A stretch of 64,000 bases of DNA from Nonlabens dokdonensis DSW-6 (GTDB taxonomy: Bacteria > Bacteroidota > Bacteroidia > Flavobacteriales > Flavobacteriaceae), in contig NC_020156.1 of assembly GCF_000332115.1 (NCBI RefSeq), positions 1,178,001 to 1,242,000 of the forward strand. Reading direction: 5' to 3'. Numbering within the stretch: position 1 is the stretch's first letter; each line of letters opens with the position of its first letter. Position numbers and translations under genes: made by a program. A model generated the notes under the pieces. It was not told the DNA's origin, did not search any database, and worked only from the letters and a program-made list of their open reading frames with translations. Below are positions 44,232 to 53,154 of this stretch, piece after piece.

Positions 44232-45263
44232 TTAGGCAGTTACTTCACTCATTGCCCATTCATCTATCCATCTAGAAAGTACTTTTACCCAATCTTCACG
44301 ATCGTTTAAACATGGAATAACGTGAAATTCTTCTCCACCTACTTCGTGAAAAATTTCTTCACCTTCCATAGCGATTTCTTCTAATGTTTCTAGACAATCA
44401 CTTACAAATGCTGGTGTTGCTATAGCCATTTTCTTAGTACCGCCTAGTCCCATTTTCTCTATGGTGCGATCTGTATATGGAGTCAACCATGGATCAAATC
44501 CTAATCGCGATTGAAAAGTAGTAGAATAGGTTCCTTCTTCCATTTCTAGATACTCACCTACTAATCTAGTTACTTCTTTACATTGATGGCTGTAACAAAA
44601 CTCATGTGCTGGTGATGGTGTAGAACAGCATTTTCCATCCATCTTACAATGAGATTTTGTGATATCACTTTTTCTAATGTGCCTTTTAGGAACTCCATGG
44701 TATGAAAACAATAGATGTTCATAATCTTTACCTTCTAGAGATTCTCTAATTGATTCTGACAAGACGCGTATGTAATCAGGATGATTATAAAACGGTGGCA
44801 TGTGAGTAAAGGACATGTGAGGATATTTTTCCTGACGTATCTCTTCAGCTAGTACTTGAATAGTCTCTGTAGTAGCCATTGCAAACTGTGGATACAAAGG
44901 AATTAATAAAACCTCATCAACACCTTTATCATGAAGTTCTTGCATTCCTTCTTCTATCGACATCGATCCATAACGCATCGCAAGAGCGATAGGTACGCTT
45001 GTAAAGGCATCAATCTTCTCCTGCAATCTTTCTGAAAGTACGATTAAAGGGCTTCCTTCATCCCACCAGATTTTACCGTAGGCTTCAGCACTTTTCTTTG
45101 GTCTTGTGTTTAATACAATTCCCTTAACTAAAATCGCTCTTAATATATAGGGCAAGTCTATCACTCGCTCATCCATTAAGAACTCATCTAGATACTTTTT
45201 TACATCTTTAGGATTGGGACTATCTGGAGATCCCAGATTCACCATTAATACGCCTTTTTTCAT
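44232..45263 (-). CDS. hemH: Ferrochelatase
   Basis: Inserts iron into protoporphyrin IX in the last step of protoporphyrin-dependent heme synthesis. It has 343 residues with the start MKKGVLMVNLGSPDSP, the catalytic histidine in LLFSYHGVPKRHIRK and the C-terminal FVSDCLETLEEI with its conserved glutamate. A cysteine-rich stretch (CKMDGKCC) follows the histidine; such cysteines bind a 2Fe-2S cluster in some ferrochelatases, which is possible here. Other heme genes are not adjacent. Confidence 0.94.
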   Translation of the reverse strand: MKKGVLMVNLGSPDSPNPKDVKKYLDEFLMDERVIDLPYILRAILVKGIVLNTRPKKSAEAYGKIWWDEGSPLIVLSERLQEKIDAFTSVPIALAMRYGSMSIEEGMQELHDKGVDEVLLIPLYPQFAMATTETIQVLAEEIRQEKYPHMSFTHMPPFYNHPDYIRVLSESIRESLEGKDYEHLLFSYHGVPKRHIRKSDITKSHCKMDGKCCSTPSPAHEFCYSHQCKEVTRLVGEYLEMEEGTYSTTFQSRLGFDPWLTPYTDRTIEKMGLGGTKKMAIATPAFVSDCLETLEEIAMEGEEIFHEVGGEEFHVIPCLNDREDWVKVLSRWIDEWAMSEVTA

Positions 45264-45386
45264 AGTTTGAGTTAACTATCACAAAAGTCGGTAATAAGAT
45301 GAAGTTATTACTTAAATTGGATTTAAAATGTAAAATACAGCTATAAACGCGATTTATAATTTACTTGTATGTGTTATCATCCTACC

Positions 45387-45653
45387 TTAATTCCACCTGC
45401 TTTTATCATCCACATCCCATTCTTCATCGTCTTCCGTCTTTTTATCTTGATTAAAATTAAATTTACTCAAGTCTTTTTTTCTATAACGAGTCCAAATAAA
45501 CAATGGCATGATCACAAAAAATATGAATAGTGTGGCAAGTCCAATTGCTTTGTGACCAGCAGCGGCATCGCCTTGATCAATAGTATAGAAACCATAAGCG
45601 ATAGTAGCTAACGCTCCCAACAATAACAGTCCTAAAAATTTTAAAAAATCCAT
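45387..45653 (-). CDS. Small membrane protein
   Basis: Protein of 88 residues with two hydrophobic helices (FLKFLGLLLLGALATIAYGF and AIGLATLFIFFVIMPLFIW) and a charged, acidic C-terminal tail (KKTEDDEEWDVDDKSRWN). No family was recognised. It lies 36 bases after the SDR gene on the same strand and may be co-transcribed with it. Confidence 0.7.
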   Translation of the reverse strand: MDFLKFLGLLLLGALATIAYGFYTIDQGDAAAGHKAIGLATLFIFFVIMPLFIWTRYRKKDLSKFNFNQDKKTEDDEEWDVDDKSRWN

Positions 45654-45689
45654 ACCTTTAGTTTAACTAGCAAAAAACGTTCTACTGTT

Positions 45690-46445
45690 TTATGCTTTTT
45701 TATTCAAGACCACACTACTCGCTTGTGCGGTACACATTACGGTTAAATCTGCAATGTTTACATGTGGTGGTCGTGTAACAGCAAATAAAATAACATCTGC
45801 CACGTCTTGAGGCTGGAGCGCTTTGTATCCTTGATACACTTTCTCAGCTCTTTGCGTATCTCCTTTAAATCGTACCTCACTAAAACTAGTCTCGACTAAT
45901 CCTGGATTTACTGCTCCTACACGTATACCATATGGGTTTAAATCCAGTCGCATCCCGGTAGTAATAGCATCTACAGCGTGTTTAGAACCACAATACACAT
46001 TTCCATTAGGATAAACTTCCTTACCTGCGGTAGAACCTATATTGATCACATGGCCACTTTTACGTTCTCGCATTTGTGGAATAATCGCATGGCTCACATA
46101 AAGCAATCCTTTTACATTAATATCCATCATAGCATCCCAATCTTCAACGCTACCTTTATCGATAGGATCTAATCCATGAGCATTCCCAGCATTATTAATC
46201 AAAACATCAATTTCATGAAATGGAGCTTCTTTCAGACTACCTATTTTTTGTTTAACGAGATCTTGATCTCGCACATCAAAATCAAGAGTTTCCACTGGTA
46301 CAACTTCCGATAGTTCTTGCTTTAGTTCTGCTAATTTTTCTGTGTTCCTACCACAAAGAACTAAGGCAAAATTATTTTGAGAAAGTAATCGCGCTGTTGC
46401 TAAACCTATTCCGCTGGTAGCGCCTGTAATCAATGCTGTTTTCAT
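45690..46445 (-). CDS. Short-chain dehydrogenase/reductase (YdfG-like)
   Basis: NAD(P)-dependent oxidoreductase of 251 residues. The Rossmann glycine motif is TGATSGIG at the N-terminus, NNAG follows, and the catalytic serine, tyrosine and lysine are in INIGSTAGKE and VYCGSKHA. PGLVETSFSEVRFKGD resembles YdfG, which acts on 3-hydroxy acids such as serine or 3-hydroxypropionate; the true substrate is unknown. ATG 46445 is chosen because MKTALITG is the natural start. An ATG at 46451 is a close alternative, while the long upstream frame runs through a palindrome copy. Confidence 0.85.
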   Translation of the reverse strand: MKTALITGATSGIGLATARLLSQNNFALVLCGRNTEKLAELKQELSEVVPVETLDFDVRDQDLVKQKIGSLKEAPFHEIDVLINNAGNAHGLDPIDKGSVEDWDAMMDINVKGLLYVSHAIIPQMRERKSGHVINIGSTAGKEVYPNGNVYCGSKHAVDAITTGMRLDLNPYGIRVGAVNPGLVETSFSEVRFKGDTQRAEKVYQGYKALQPQDVADVILFAVTRPPHVNIADLTVMCTAQASSVVLNKKA

Positions 46446-46459
46446 ATCCATGCTTTCCA

Positions 46460-46467
46460 CAAAAATA
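46460..46467 (-). promoter_or_regulatory. -7 box before the SDR gene
   Basis: TATTTTTG on the minus strand, 14 bases before ATG 46445, consistent with that start rather than the longer one. Confidence 0.4.
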
Positions 46468-46503
46468 AGTAAAAGCGATTTGTAAAATGTTGGATTTATG
46501 TTA

Positions 46504-46519
46504 CGCTTTCGCGAAAGCG
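46504..46519. repeat. GCTTTCGCGAAAGC palindrome, copy 12
   Basis: 16-bp intergenic copy in the divergent gap between the SDR gene and the Bat operon. Confidence 0.9.
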
Positions 46520-46688
46520 GACTCGTTAACAATAGATAACATAAAAACGAGCATCTTTTAAGGATTTAAGGTGTCTTGGCTTTAAATTTGGTAGTTACAG
46601 AATCGCCATGAATTTTAACGGCATTTAAACAGTTCAATCCTTGTTGATTGGGCATTTTTGTAGAAGAACTATTTAAGAAAGTATAGGT

Positions 46689-47693
46689 ATGGAGCAGCAA
46701 AGCACTCAAATAGATATTGCTAGTATTAATGAAAAGGTAGCGCAAGAAAGTCAGTTTGTAGATTTACTTGTAAATGAAATGAACAAAGTGATCGTAGGAC
46801 AGCAATACATGGTAGAGCGTCTTCTCATTGGTTTATTAGGAAGAGGACACATATTGCTAGAAGGTGTTCCTGGACTAGCAAAAACACTTGCCATCACGAC
46901 GCTTTCTAAAGCAGTAAGCGGCTCCTTTTCAAGAATCCAGTTTACACCAGATTTACTTCCTGCCGATGTTGTGGGAACACTTATCTACAACATGAAAGAT
47001 GGGGAATTCAACATTAAGAAAGGACCTATTTTTGCCAACTTTGTCCTAGCAGATGAGATCAACCGTGCGCCTGCCAAAGTGCAAAGTGCGTTACTAGAAG
47101 CCATGCAAGAGAAGCAAGTAACTATAGGTGATGAAACCTTTAAATTACAAAAGCCATTCTTAGTAATGGCAACACAAAACCCTGTAGACCAAGAAGGAAC
47201 TTACCCATTGCCAGAAGCGCAAATGGACCGTTTTATGTTAAAAACGGTAATCGATTACCCTACGATAGGTGACGAGCAGTTTATTATGCGAGCCAATCTT
47301 AAAAAAGAATTTGCTGCGGCAAACCCTGTAGTTTCTGTAGAGCAAATTTTACGTGCACAAGATGCGGTAGAAATTGTCTACATGGATGAGAAGATTGAGA
47401 AGTATATTCTAGATATCATTTTTGCAACTCGTTATCCAGAGAAATATAACCTAGCAGACTTAAAACCTTTGATTTCCTTCGGAGCATCGCCTCGTGGATC
47501 TATCAATCTTGCCAAAGCAGCAAAATGTTACGCATTTATCAAGCGACGTGGTTATGTAGTTCCTGAAGATGTGCGTGCCGTAGTACTAGATGTATTGCGT
47601 CACAGAATAGGTATTACCTATGAAGCCGAAGCAGAGAACTACACGACAGAAGATATCGTAAACAAAATCGTGAACACGATAGAGGTACCGTAA
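46689..47693 (+). CDS. MoxR-family AAA+ ATPase, first gene of the Bat operon
   Basis: AAA+ ATPase of 334 residues. Walker A is LLEGVPGLAKT, Walker B is VLADEINRAPAKVQSALLEAMQE, sensor 1 lies in MATQNPVDQEGTYPLPEAQMDRF, and sensor 2 is in GASPRGSINL. MoxR proteins act as chaperones with VWA-domain partners, here the BatA/BatB proteins encoded downstream. The Bat system has been linked to stress tolerance in Bacteroides and Francisella. Confidence 0.92.
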   Translation: MEQQSTQIDIASINEKVAQESQFVDLLVNEMNKVIVGQQYMVERLLIGLLGRGHILLEGVPGLAKTLAITTLSKAVSGSFSRIQFTPDLLPADVVGTLIYNMKDGEFNIKKGPIFANFVLADEINRAPAKVQSALLEAMQEKQVTIGDETFKLQKPFLVMATQNPVDQEGTYPLPEAQMDRFMLKTVIDYPTIGDEQFIMRANLKKEFAAANPVVSVEQILRAQDAVEIVYMDEKIEKYILDIIFATRYPEKYNLADLKPLISFGASPRGSINLAKAAKCYAFIKRRGYVVPEDVRAVVLDVLRHRIGITYEAEAENYTTEDIVNKIVNTIEVP

Positions 47694-47769
47694 ATATTTA
47701 ACTTAATCAATAAATCAAATGTCAGTTCGAGCGATAGTCGAGAACGTTTTGATATCCAAATTTATCTTG

Positions 47770-48348
47770 ATGCTTAAAAATGTGTTTCTTAGTGTAATGA
47801 TGATGACCTGCTTTTTGTCCTTCGGACAGCAAAGCAACTTCAGCCTAGAAGCAAATTTCCCGTATACTTTTGGAGATAATTTTGTAGATGAAGGATATAA
47901 TGGCGTGGCCGACTTAGGCCTTAAATACAGATTTGCAGAATATAACGCACTAGATTTAGGTGCTTCTCTCAATGTAGGTGCTTTTTTAAGAGATGACACT
48001 CGATTTGATAATAGCCCAGAAGCAAATGGTAATGCAGTGATTTTTCAGCCAAGGGTTTATGCTTCTTTCAAAGTAGCTGGATATCCACAGTGGCATCCCA
48101 TGATAGGTTTGGGTTATTCCATATTTGCTTTTCATATAGAAGATCAAAATTTTGCTGGAGCAGATTTTCAAGAAAATAGCTCTGATGACGGAATCAACTT
48201 AAACCTCGCTATTGCCTATGATATTTATGACGAATTCTATGTACAACTGCAGTATGATTATGTAAGATTGAGCGCTAGAGACGTACGTAAAACGCCGTAC
48301 AATCAAAATGTAAATATTTTAAAAGTAGGAATAGGCTATAGATTTTAA
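47770..48348 (+). CDS. Outer-membrane beta-barrel protein inside the Bat operon
   Basis: Protein of 192 residues with a signal peptide (MLKNVFLSVMMMTCFLSFGQ) and alternating amphipathic strands ending in VNILKVGIGYRF, the aromatic C-terminus typical of outer-membrane barrels. ATG 47770 gives the clean signal peptide; the frame is open further upstream. It lies between moxR and the DUF58 gene on the same strand, where Bat operons normally have no extra gene. Whether it works with Bat proteins is unknown. Confidence 0.72.
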   Translation: MLKNVFLSVMMMTCFLSFGQQSNFSLEANFPYTFGDNFVDEGYNGVADLGLKYRFAEYNALDLGASLNVGAFLRDDTRFDNSPEANGNAVIFQPRVYASFKVAGYPQWHPMIGLGYSIFAFHIEDQNFAGADFQENSSDDGINLNLAIAYDIYDEFYVQLQYDYVRLSARDVRKTPYNQNVNILKVGIGYRF

Positions 48349-48402
48349 TTGAAAAGAATATTAACAATCATATTGACGCATTAACAAATCAATAATTTAA
48401 AC

Positions 48403-49266
48403 GTGAACACACAAGAACTCCTTAAAAAAGTACGTAAAATCGAGATCAAAACACGTCGTTTGAGCGATGCTGTTTTTGGTGGCGAGTATCATAGTGCTTT
48501 TAAAGGACGTGGAATGACGTTTAGTGAAGTGCGCCAGTATCAATTTGGTGATGATGTGCGTAACATAGACTGGAATGTTACCGCTCGCTATTCTGAGCCT
48601 TACATAAAAGTATTTGAAGAAGAGCGCGAGTTAACCTTAATGCTGGTGGCTGACATAAGTGGTTCTACTCTTTTTGGGACACAAGAACAACTCAAAAAAG
48701 AGATTATTACAGAGTTATGTGCCACGCTGGCATTCAGCGCCATGCAAAACAATGATAAAGTAGGATTGCTATTATTTTCTGATCAGGTAGAACTATTTAT
48801 TCCGCCTAAAAAAGGGAAATTTCACATCCTTAGAATCATAAGAGAATTACTCGAGTTTAAACCACAAGGAAAAGGTACTGATGTCGCTGGAGCTTTGAAA
48901 TTCCTTGCAGGTGTTTTAAAGAAAAAAGCCATCGTATTTGTGATGTCAGACTTTATGAGTACCGATTATAAAAAGACCTTGCAGATAGCTGGTCGCAAAC
49001 ACGATGTTACCGGTATAAGAGTCTACGATAAGCGTGAGACCGAAATGCCTAAAATGGGACTGGTTCAATTCTTAGATCAGGAAACTGGTAAATCACAGTT
49101 AATCAATACGAGTTCTAAATCTGTACGTACAAAATATGCTGCGTATCATAAAGAATGTGCTGCTTATTTTAAGGACGCTTTTACCAGATCAGATGCTGGT
49201 GCGATCGATCTAGAAACTCAAGAAAATTACACTAAAAAACTATTAGGATACTTTAAAGCAAGATGA
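48403..49266 (+). CDS. DUF58 protein of the Bat operon
   Basis: Soluble protein of 287 residues with the DUF58 signature RQYQFGDDVRNIDWNVTAR and a degenerate VWA-like fold (VADISGSTLFG has the MIDAS-like DxSxS). The start is GTG at 48403, 5 bases after an AT-rich run, and no in-frame ATG lies upstream. It follows moxR in the standard order moxR-DUF58-bat. The stop overlaps the next start as ATGA. Confidence 0.88.
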   Translation: MNTQELLKKVRKIEIKTRRLSDAVFGGEYHSAFKGRGMTFSEVRQYQFGDDVRNIDWNVTARYSEPYIKVFEEERELTLMLVADISGSTLFGTQEQLKKEIITELCATLAFSAMQNNDKVGLLLFSDQVELFIPPKKGKFHILRIIRELLEFKPQGKGTDVAGALKFLAGVLKKKAIVFVMSDFMSTDYKKTLQIAGRKHDVTGIRVYDKRETEMPKMGLVQFLDQETGKSQLINTSSKSVRTKYAAYHKECAAYFKDAFTRSDAGAIDLETQENYTKKLLGYFKAR

Positions 49267-50909
49267 TAAAAAAACTCCTTTACATATCATTTCTATTATG
49301 CACTGTTTTATCTCATGCACAAGAGCCTACTGTTAAAGAAGTAGAAACTAAAGTAGATCGAGATCTTATAAAAATAGGTGAAGAGGTACAACTGGGCATA
49401 AGTGTCGAGGCTGAGTTAGGTGATCTCATCATTTTTCCAGAGCAACAAACTATGGGAGCGATGGAAGTCATCAATAGTTATCCAGTAGACAGCTTGAAAA
49501 TAGCCGATAAAATACGACTATTCAAAAAATATGGCATCACACAATTTGACTCTGGTGATTACTGGGTGCCACGTCTGGAAATCCTTAAAAACGCAAGAAG
49601 ATTACAGTCCGACTCCATTCTAGTAAGCGTGCGAGAAGTAGTTGTGGATACTACTAAACAAGGTATGTTCCCGATTAAAGATTCGGTAGAAATTGAAGAT
49701 CGTTCAAGAGGTTCTTACGCTTGGATGTGGTGGTTATTGCTTTTAATTCCTGTGGCGATTGCTGTTGTTTTGCTTTCGCGAAAGCGGGAACAAAAAACCT
49801 ATGAAGAAACTTTACAGCCATATGAATGGACGCAATACCGCTTGCAAAAATTAGACGACAGCGGTTATCTAGAGAACCGTAACTGGAAAGAATATTATAC
49901 AGAGTTAACCTACATTATTAGAAGGTATATTGATTCTAAAGTTTATGGTCACACCTTAGAAAGCACGACAGGTCAATTGATCAAAGAATTGAAAATTACC
50001 ATGACTGAAAAAGGCATGCATATTACCGATAAAACACAATCTAGACTAGAGGAAATACTTCAAAAAGCAGATTTAGTAAAATTTGCGAGCGCAAGTGGTG
50101 ATGCGATAAGCGCCAAAGAAGACAGAAATAGAACTAGAGAAATTATTGATAATATTCATAGAGTACTGCCGCCACCTACCGAGGAGGAATTAATGCAAGA
50201 TGCGAAATACCGCAGACAGCAAGAAATAAAAAAGCGTACTCAAAAAATTGCTTTGGGAATAGGCGCTGGAGTCGTTGCCCTATTTATAGGTATAGGAATA
50301 TGGAGCTATGTTGCAGGGTTTGAAAATGTAAAAGATCAAGTTCTAGGTAATGAGTTAAGAGAGTTTACAGAGCAAACCTGGTTAACTAGTGAATATGGAA
50401 TGCCACCTGTACAACTCAACTCGCCAGATATACTTGTGCGTCAGGACACGACCGTTTTAAGTGATCAATTCTCTGTAATTGCAGCAAGCGTGGATCAGTT
50501 CTCTTCGGGCGATCTCACTGATGATTTTTATATAGGAGTAATCACATTTACACTTAAAGAAGAACCTACTGACGAGCAAAAACAATTATCACCAGAAATG
50601 GTTCATAACAATATGATTAAGGTTTTTGAAGAAATGGGTGCTAGCGATATCCTTATGTTAGACAATGAAATAGAAATGAATGGTCTCAAGGGTGTTTCTC
50701 TAGAAGGAACTTATAATCTAGATGGAGAGATTTACGAATACGAAGTTCTAAAAATGCTTAATCGTATAGGAATTGACCAAATCATTATCAGTAATAAAAA
50801 AGATGATGAGGAAGATCCAGAACGTGAATTTGGAAGAATACTAAGAGAAAAAGTGAGGAGTTCGATTGTATTTCCATCCTTCGAAGATGGTAAAAAGAAA
50901 CAAAAGTAA
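49263..50909 (+). CDS. Bat-operon membrane protein (DUF4381-like, extended)
   Basis: Membrane protein of 548 residues. Signal peptide MIKKLLYISFLLCTVLSHAQ, a beta-rich periplasmic part to about 150, a transmembrane helix at 153-173, a cytoplasmic helical region with YTELTYIIRRYIDSKVYG (the pattern of the DUF4381-like/BatD C-terminal domain), a second helix at about 329-352, and a 190-residue C-terminal part with no recognised domain. The layout suggests it bridges periplasm and cytoplasm for the MoxR/DUF58 proteins (inference). The first helix ends in codons of a palindrome copy (LLSRKR). Confidence 0.72.
   Translation: MIKKLLYISFLLCTVLSHAQEPTVKEVETKVDRDLIKIGEEVQLGISVEAELGDLIIFPEQQTMGAMEVINSYPVDSLKIADKIRLFKKYGITQFDSGDYWVPRLEILKNARRLQSDSILVSVREVVVDTTKQGMFPIKDSVEIEDRSRGSYAWMWWLLLLIPVAIAVVLLSRKREQKTYEETLQPYEWTQYRLQKLDDSGYLENRNWKEYYTELTYIIRRYIDSKVYGHTLESTTGQLIKELKITMTEKGMHITDKTQSRLEEILQKADLVKFASASGDAISAKEDRNRTREIIDNIHRVLPPPTEEELMQDAKYRRQQEIKKRTQKIALGIGAGVVALFIGIGIWSYVAGFENVKDQVLGNELREFTEQTWLTSEYGMPPVQLNSPDILVRQDTTVLSDQFSVIAASVDQFSSGDLTDDFYIGVITFTLKEEPTDEQKQLSPEMVHNNMIKVFEEMGASDILMLDNEIEMNGLKGVSLEGTYNLDGEIYEYEVLKMLNRIGIDQIIISNKKDDEEDPEREFGRILREKVRSSIVFPSFEDGKKKQK
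49772..49785. repeat. GCTTTCGCGAAAGC palindrome, copy 13
   Basis: 14-bp core at the end of the first transmembrane segment of the Bat membrane protein, read as LSRK. Confidence 0.9.
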
Positions 50910-51922
50910 TGATGGACTGGTTCACAAATATAGAGTTTGCTTCTCCAGAAATGTTTTGGTTGTTTCTGGGGTTACCACTGGTAATTGCTTTTTACGTTTG
51001 GACATTTAATAGACAAAATGCCGCTGTAAAAGTTTCTTCTAGCAAAGGATTTCAATCCAGTAATTCCATTTTTGGGAAATTAAGGCCTTTACTTTTTGTA
51101 TTAAGGTTGCTTGCTTTATCATTGATTATTGTTGCTCTAGCAAGACCTCAAACTACTGATGTTACCACAAAAACTAAAACGACTAATGGAATAGACATCG
51201 TTCTTGCAGTAGATGTAAGTGCCAGTATGCTTGCCAGAGATCTTAAACCAGATCGTCTAGAAGCGACTAAAGAAGTTGCCGCAGATTTTATCAATGGAAG
51301 ACCTAACGACCGTATAGGAGTCGTGGTTTATGCAGGAGAAAGTTATACCAAAACACCTATCACAACAGATAAAACTATTTCTTTAAAAGCGATTAAAGAC
51401 ATCAAGTTTGACGGTGTTCTTGAAAACGGAACAGCCATAGGAATGGGACTTGCAACAGCAGTAAACCGCTTGAAAGAAAGTGAAGCATTGAGTAAAGTCA
51501 TTATTTTAATGACTGATGGAGTAAATAACAGCGGTTTTCTAGATCCTAAAATCGCTAGCGAGCTGGCAATAGAATTTGACATCAAAGTATATACTATAGG
51601 AATAGGAACTAATGGTAATGCGCCATCTCCTTTTAGAGCAAGAGCTGATGGGACCTTTGAAATGAGAATGGCTCCAGTAGAGATCGATGAAGAATTGATG
51701 AAACAAATCGCCGCAGACACTGGTGGAAAATATTTTAGAGCCACAAACAACCAGAAGTTAAAAGAAATCTATGCCGAAATTGATAAACTAGAAAAAACAG
51801 AAATTGAACAATTTGAATTCTATAATGTAGAAGAGAAATATCGTGATCTGGTGTTACTAGCGCTTATTCTCATAGGTTTAGAACTATTACTGAGATATAC
51901 AGTGTTTAAAACGGTTGCCTGA
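50909..51922 (+). CDS. batA: BatA, VWA-domain membrane protein
   Basis: Protein of 337 residues with N-terminal helices, a von Willebrand A domain with an intact metal site (LAVDVSASMLARDLKPDR; TKTPITTD; MTDGVNNSG) and a C-terminal helix. The VWA domain faces the periplasm in related proteins. Its start shares one base with the previous stop (TAATG), so translation is coupled. It is followed by a 200-base gap with repeats before batB. Confidence 0.88.
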   Translation: MMDWFTNIEFASPEMFWLFLGLPLVIAFYVWTFNRQNAAVKVSSSKGFQSSNSIFGKLRPLLFVLRLLALSLIIVALARPQTTDVTTKTKTTNGIDIVLAVDVSASMLARDLKPDRLEATKEVAADFINGRPNDRIGVVVYAGESYTKTPITTDKTISLKAIKDIKFDGVLENGTAIGMGLATAVNRLKESEALSKVIILMTDGVNNSGFLDPKIASELAIEFDIKVYTIGIGTNGNAPSPFRARADGTFEMRMAPVEIDEELMKQIAADTGGKYFRATNNQKLKEIYAEIDKLEKTEIEQFEFYNVEEKYRDLVLLALILIGLELLLRYTVFKTVA

Positions 51923-51923
51923 T

Positions 51924-51998
51924 GAACTCGAATTAGAACTCGAAAATGAAAATGAAAATGAAAGTTCCTTCCCTTGAGGGAAGGCTAGGTTGGGTGTT
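51924..51998. repeat. GAACTC repeat copy 3, (AAAATG)n and a hairpin repeat
   Basis: Directly after the batA stop: GAACTCGAATTAGAACTCGAA (51924-51944), then three AAAATG units, then CCTTCCC/GGGAAGG hairpin (51967-51984) with the tail CTAGGTTGGGTG. The last part resembles the dispersed intergenic REP-like repeats of Flavobacteriia. The whole gap (51923-52122) interrupts an otherwise tightly packed operon. No gene was seen in it. Confidence 0.5.
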
Positions 51999-52122
51999 TG
52001 CGATGAAGAAACGATGAAATTTGGAGCTGTCAATCAATCTTGGAACACAAAATAGAAAGAAACAGCTGCCTCCATTTACAATTGGAGATAGCAGAAATTA
52101 AAATAAAACAACTAAGTACTAC

Positions 52123-53154
52123 ATGTACCTACTAGAAGAAAAAATATATTTCTGGCTTTTGTGCCTTATTCCAGTTTTGGTAGTTCTTTTTATAGGACTC
52201 TCCTACTGGCGTTACCGCGCACAAAAAAAGTATGCTAATAAAGAAATGCTGGATCATTTGATTCCTAATCGATCTTGGTTCAAGCCTATATTAAAGTTGG
52301 TAACCGTTTGCGTAGGCATTATTTTTCTAGTTCTAGCATTAGTAAATTTAAAAGCAGGTGAAAAGATTGAAACTGTAAATCGTGAAGGTGTAGATATTGT
52401 GTTTGCAGTAGACGTTTCAAAATCCATGCTGGCGGAAGATATTGCGCCTAACCGTCTAGAGAAATCACAACGATTAGTGACAGAAATTATTAATAATCTA
52501 GCAAGTGATCGTATAGGTTTAATTGCCTACGCGGGTAGCGCAGTACCACAACTTCCTATTACCACTGATTACGGTAGCGCAAGATTATTTCTTCAATCCT
52601 TGAATACCGACTTGGTTTCTAGCCAAGGAACTGCTATAAATGAAGCCATACAGTTAGCAGAAAGTTATTATAGTGAAGATACGGAAGCTGCAAAAATCTT
52701 AGTCATTATAAGTGATGGAGAAGACCATGAAGGAGAAAGTGTTGCCGTTGCAGAAGCCGCTGCAGAGAAAGGAATTCGTATTATTACCATAGGAGTAGGT
52801 ACTGAAAAAGGTGCTACTATTCCTATCAAGCGAGATGGTATAATAAGAGAATTTAAAAAAGATCGAGATGGAAAAACCGTCATGACTAAGTTGAATCCAG
52901 AGACTTTAAAAGAAATTGCAGAGGCTGGTAATGGCGCATACATCGATGGCACAGTTACTGCAACTGTTATAGAACAGCTCAAAGAAGAGCTAGCAGGAAT
53001 CGATAAAGTAGCCTTTGACTCTCAACAATATGCCGATTTTGAATCACAATTCCAGTGGTTTCTAGGTTTCGGACTATTCTTTTTATTCTTAGACCTATTT
53101 TACCTAGAAAGAAAAACAGGCTGGCTGCAAAAGTTAAATCTATTTAATGAGTAA
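52123..53154 (+). CDS. batB: BatB, VWA-domain membrane protein
   Basis: Protein of 343 residues, similar in layout to BatA: two N-terminal hydrophobic helices, a VWA domain with metal site FAVDVSKSMLAEDIAPNR, LPITTDYG and IISDGEDHEGE, and a C-terminal helix (WFLGFGLFFLFLDLFYL). BatA and BatB are thought to form heterocomplexes. The end overlaps the batC start by eight bases. Confidence 0.88.
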   Translation: MYLLEEKIYFWLLCLIPVLVVLFIGLSYWRYRAQKKYANKEMLDHLIPNRSWFKPILKLVTVCVGIIFLVLALVNLKAGEKIETVNREGVDIVFAVDVSKSMLAEDIAPNRLEKSQRLVTEIINNLASDRIGLIAYAGSAVPQLPITTDYGSARLFLQSLNTDLVSSQGTAINEAIQLAESYYSEDTEAAKILVIISDGEDHEGESVAVAEAAAEKGIRIITIGVGTEKGATIPIKRDGIIREFKKDRDGKTVMTKLNPETLKEIAEAGNGAYIDGTVTATVIEQLKEELAGIDKVAFDSQQYADFESQFQWFLGFGLFFLFLDLFYLERKTGWLQKLNLFNE

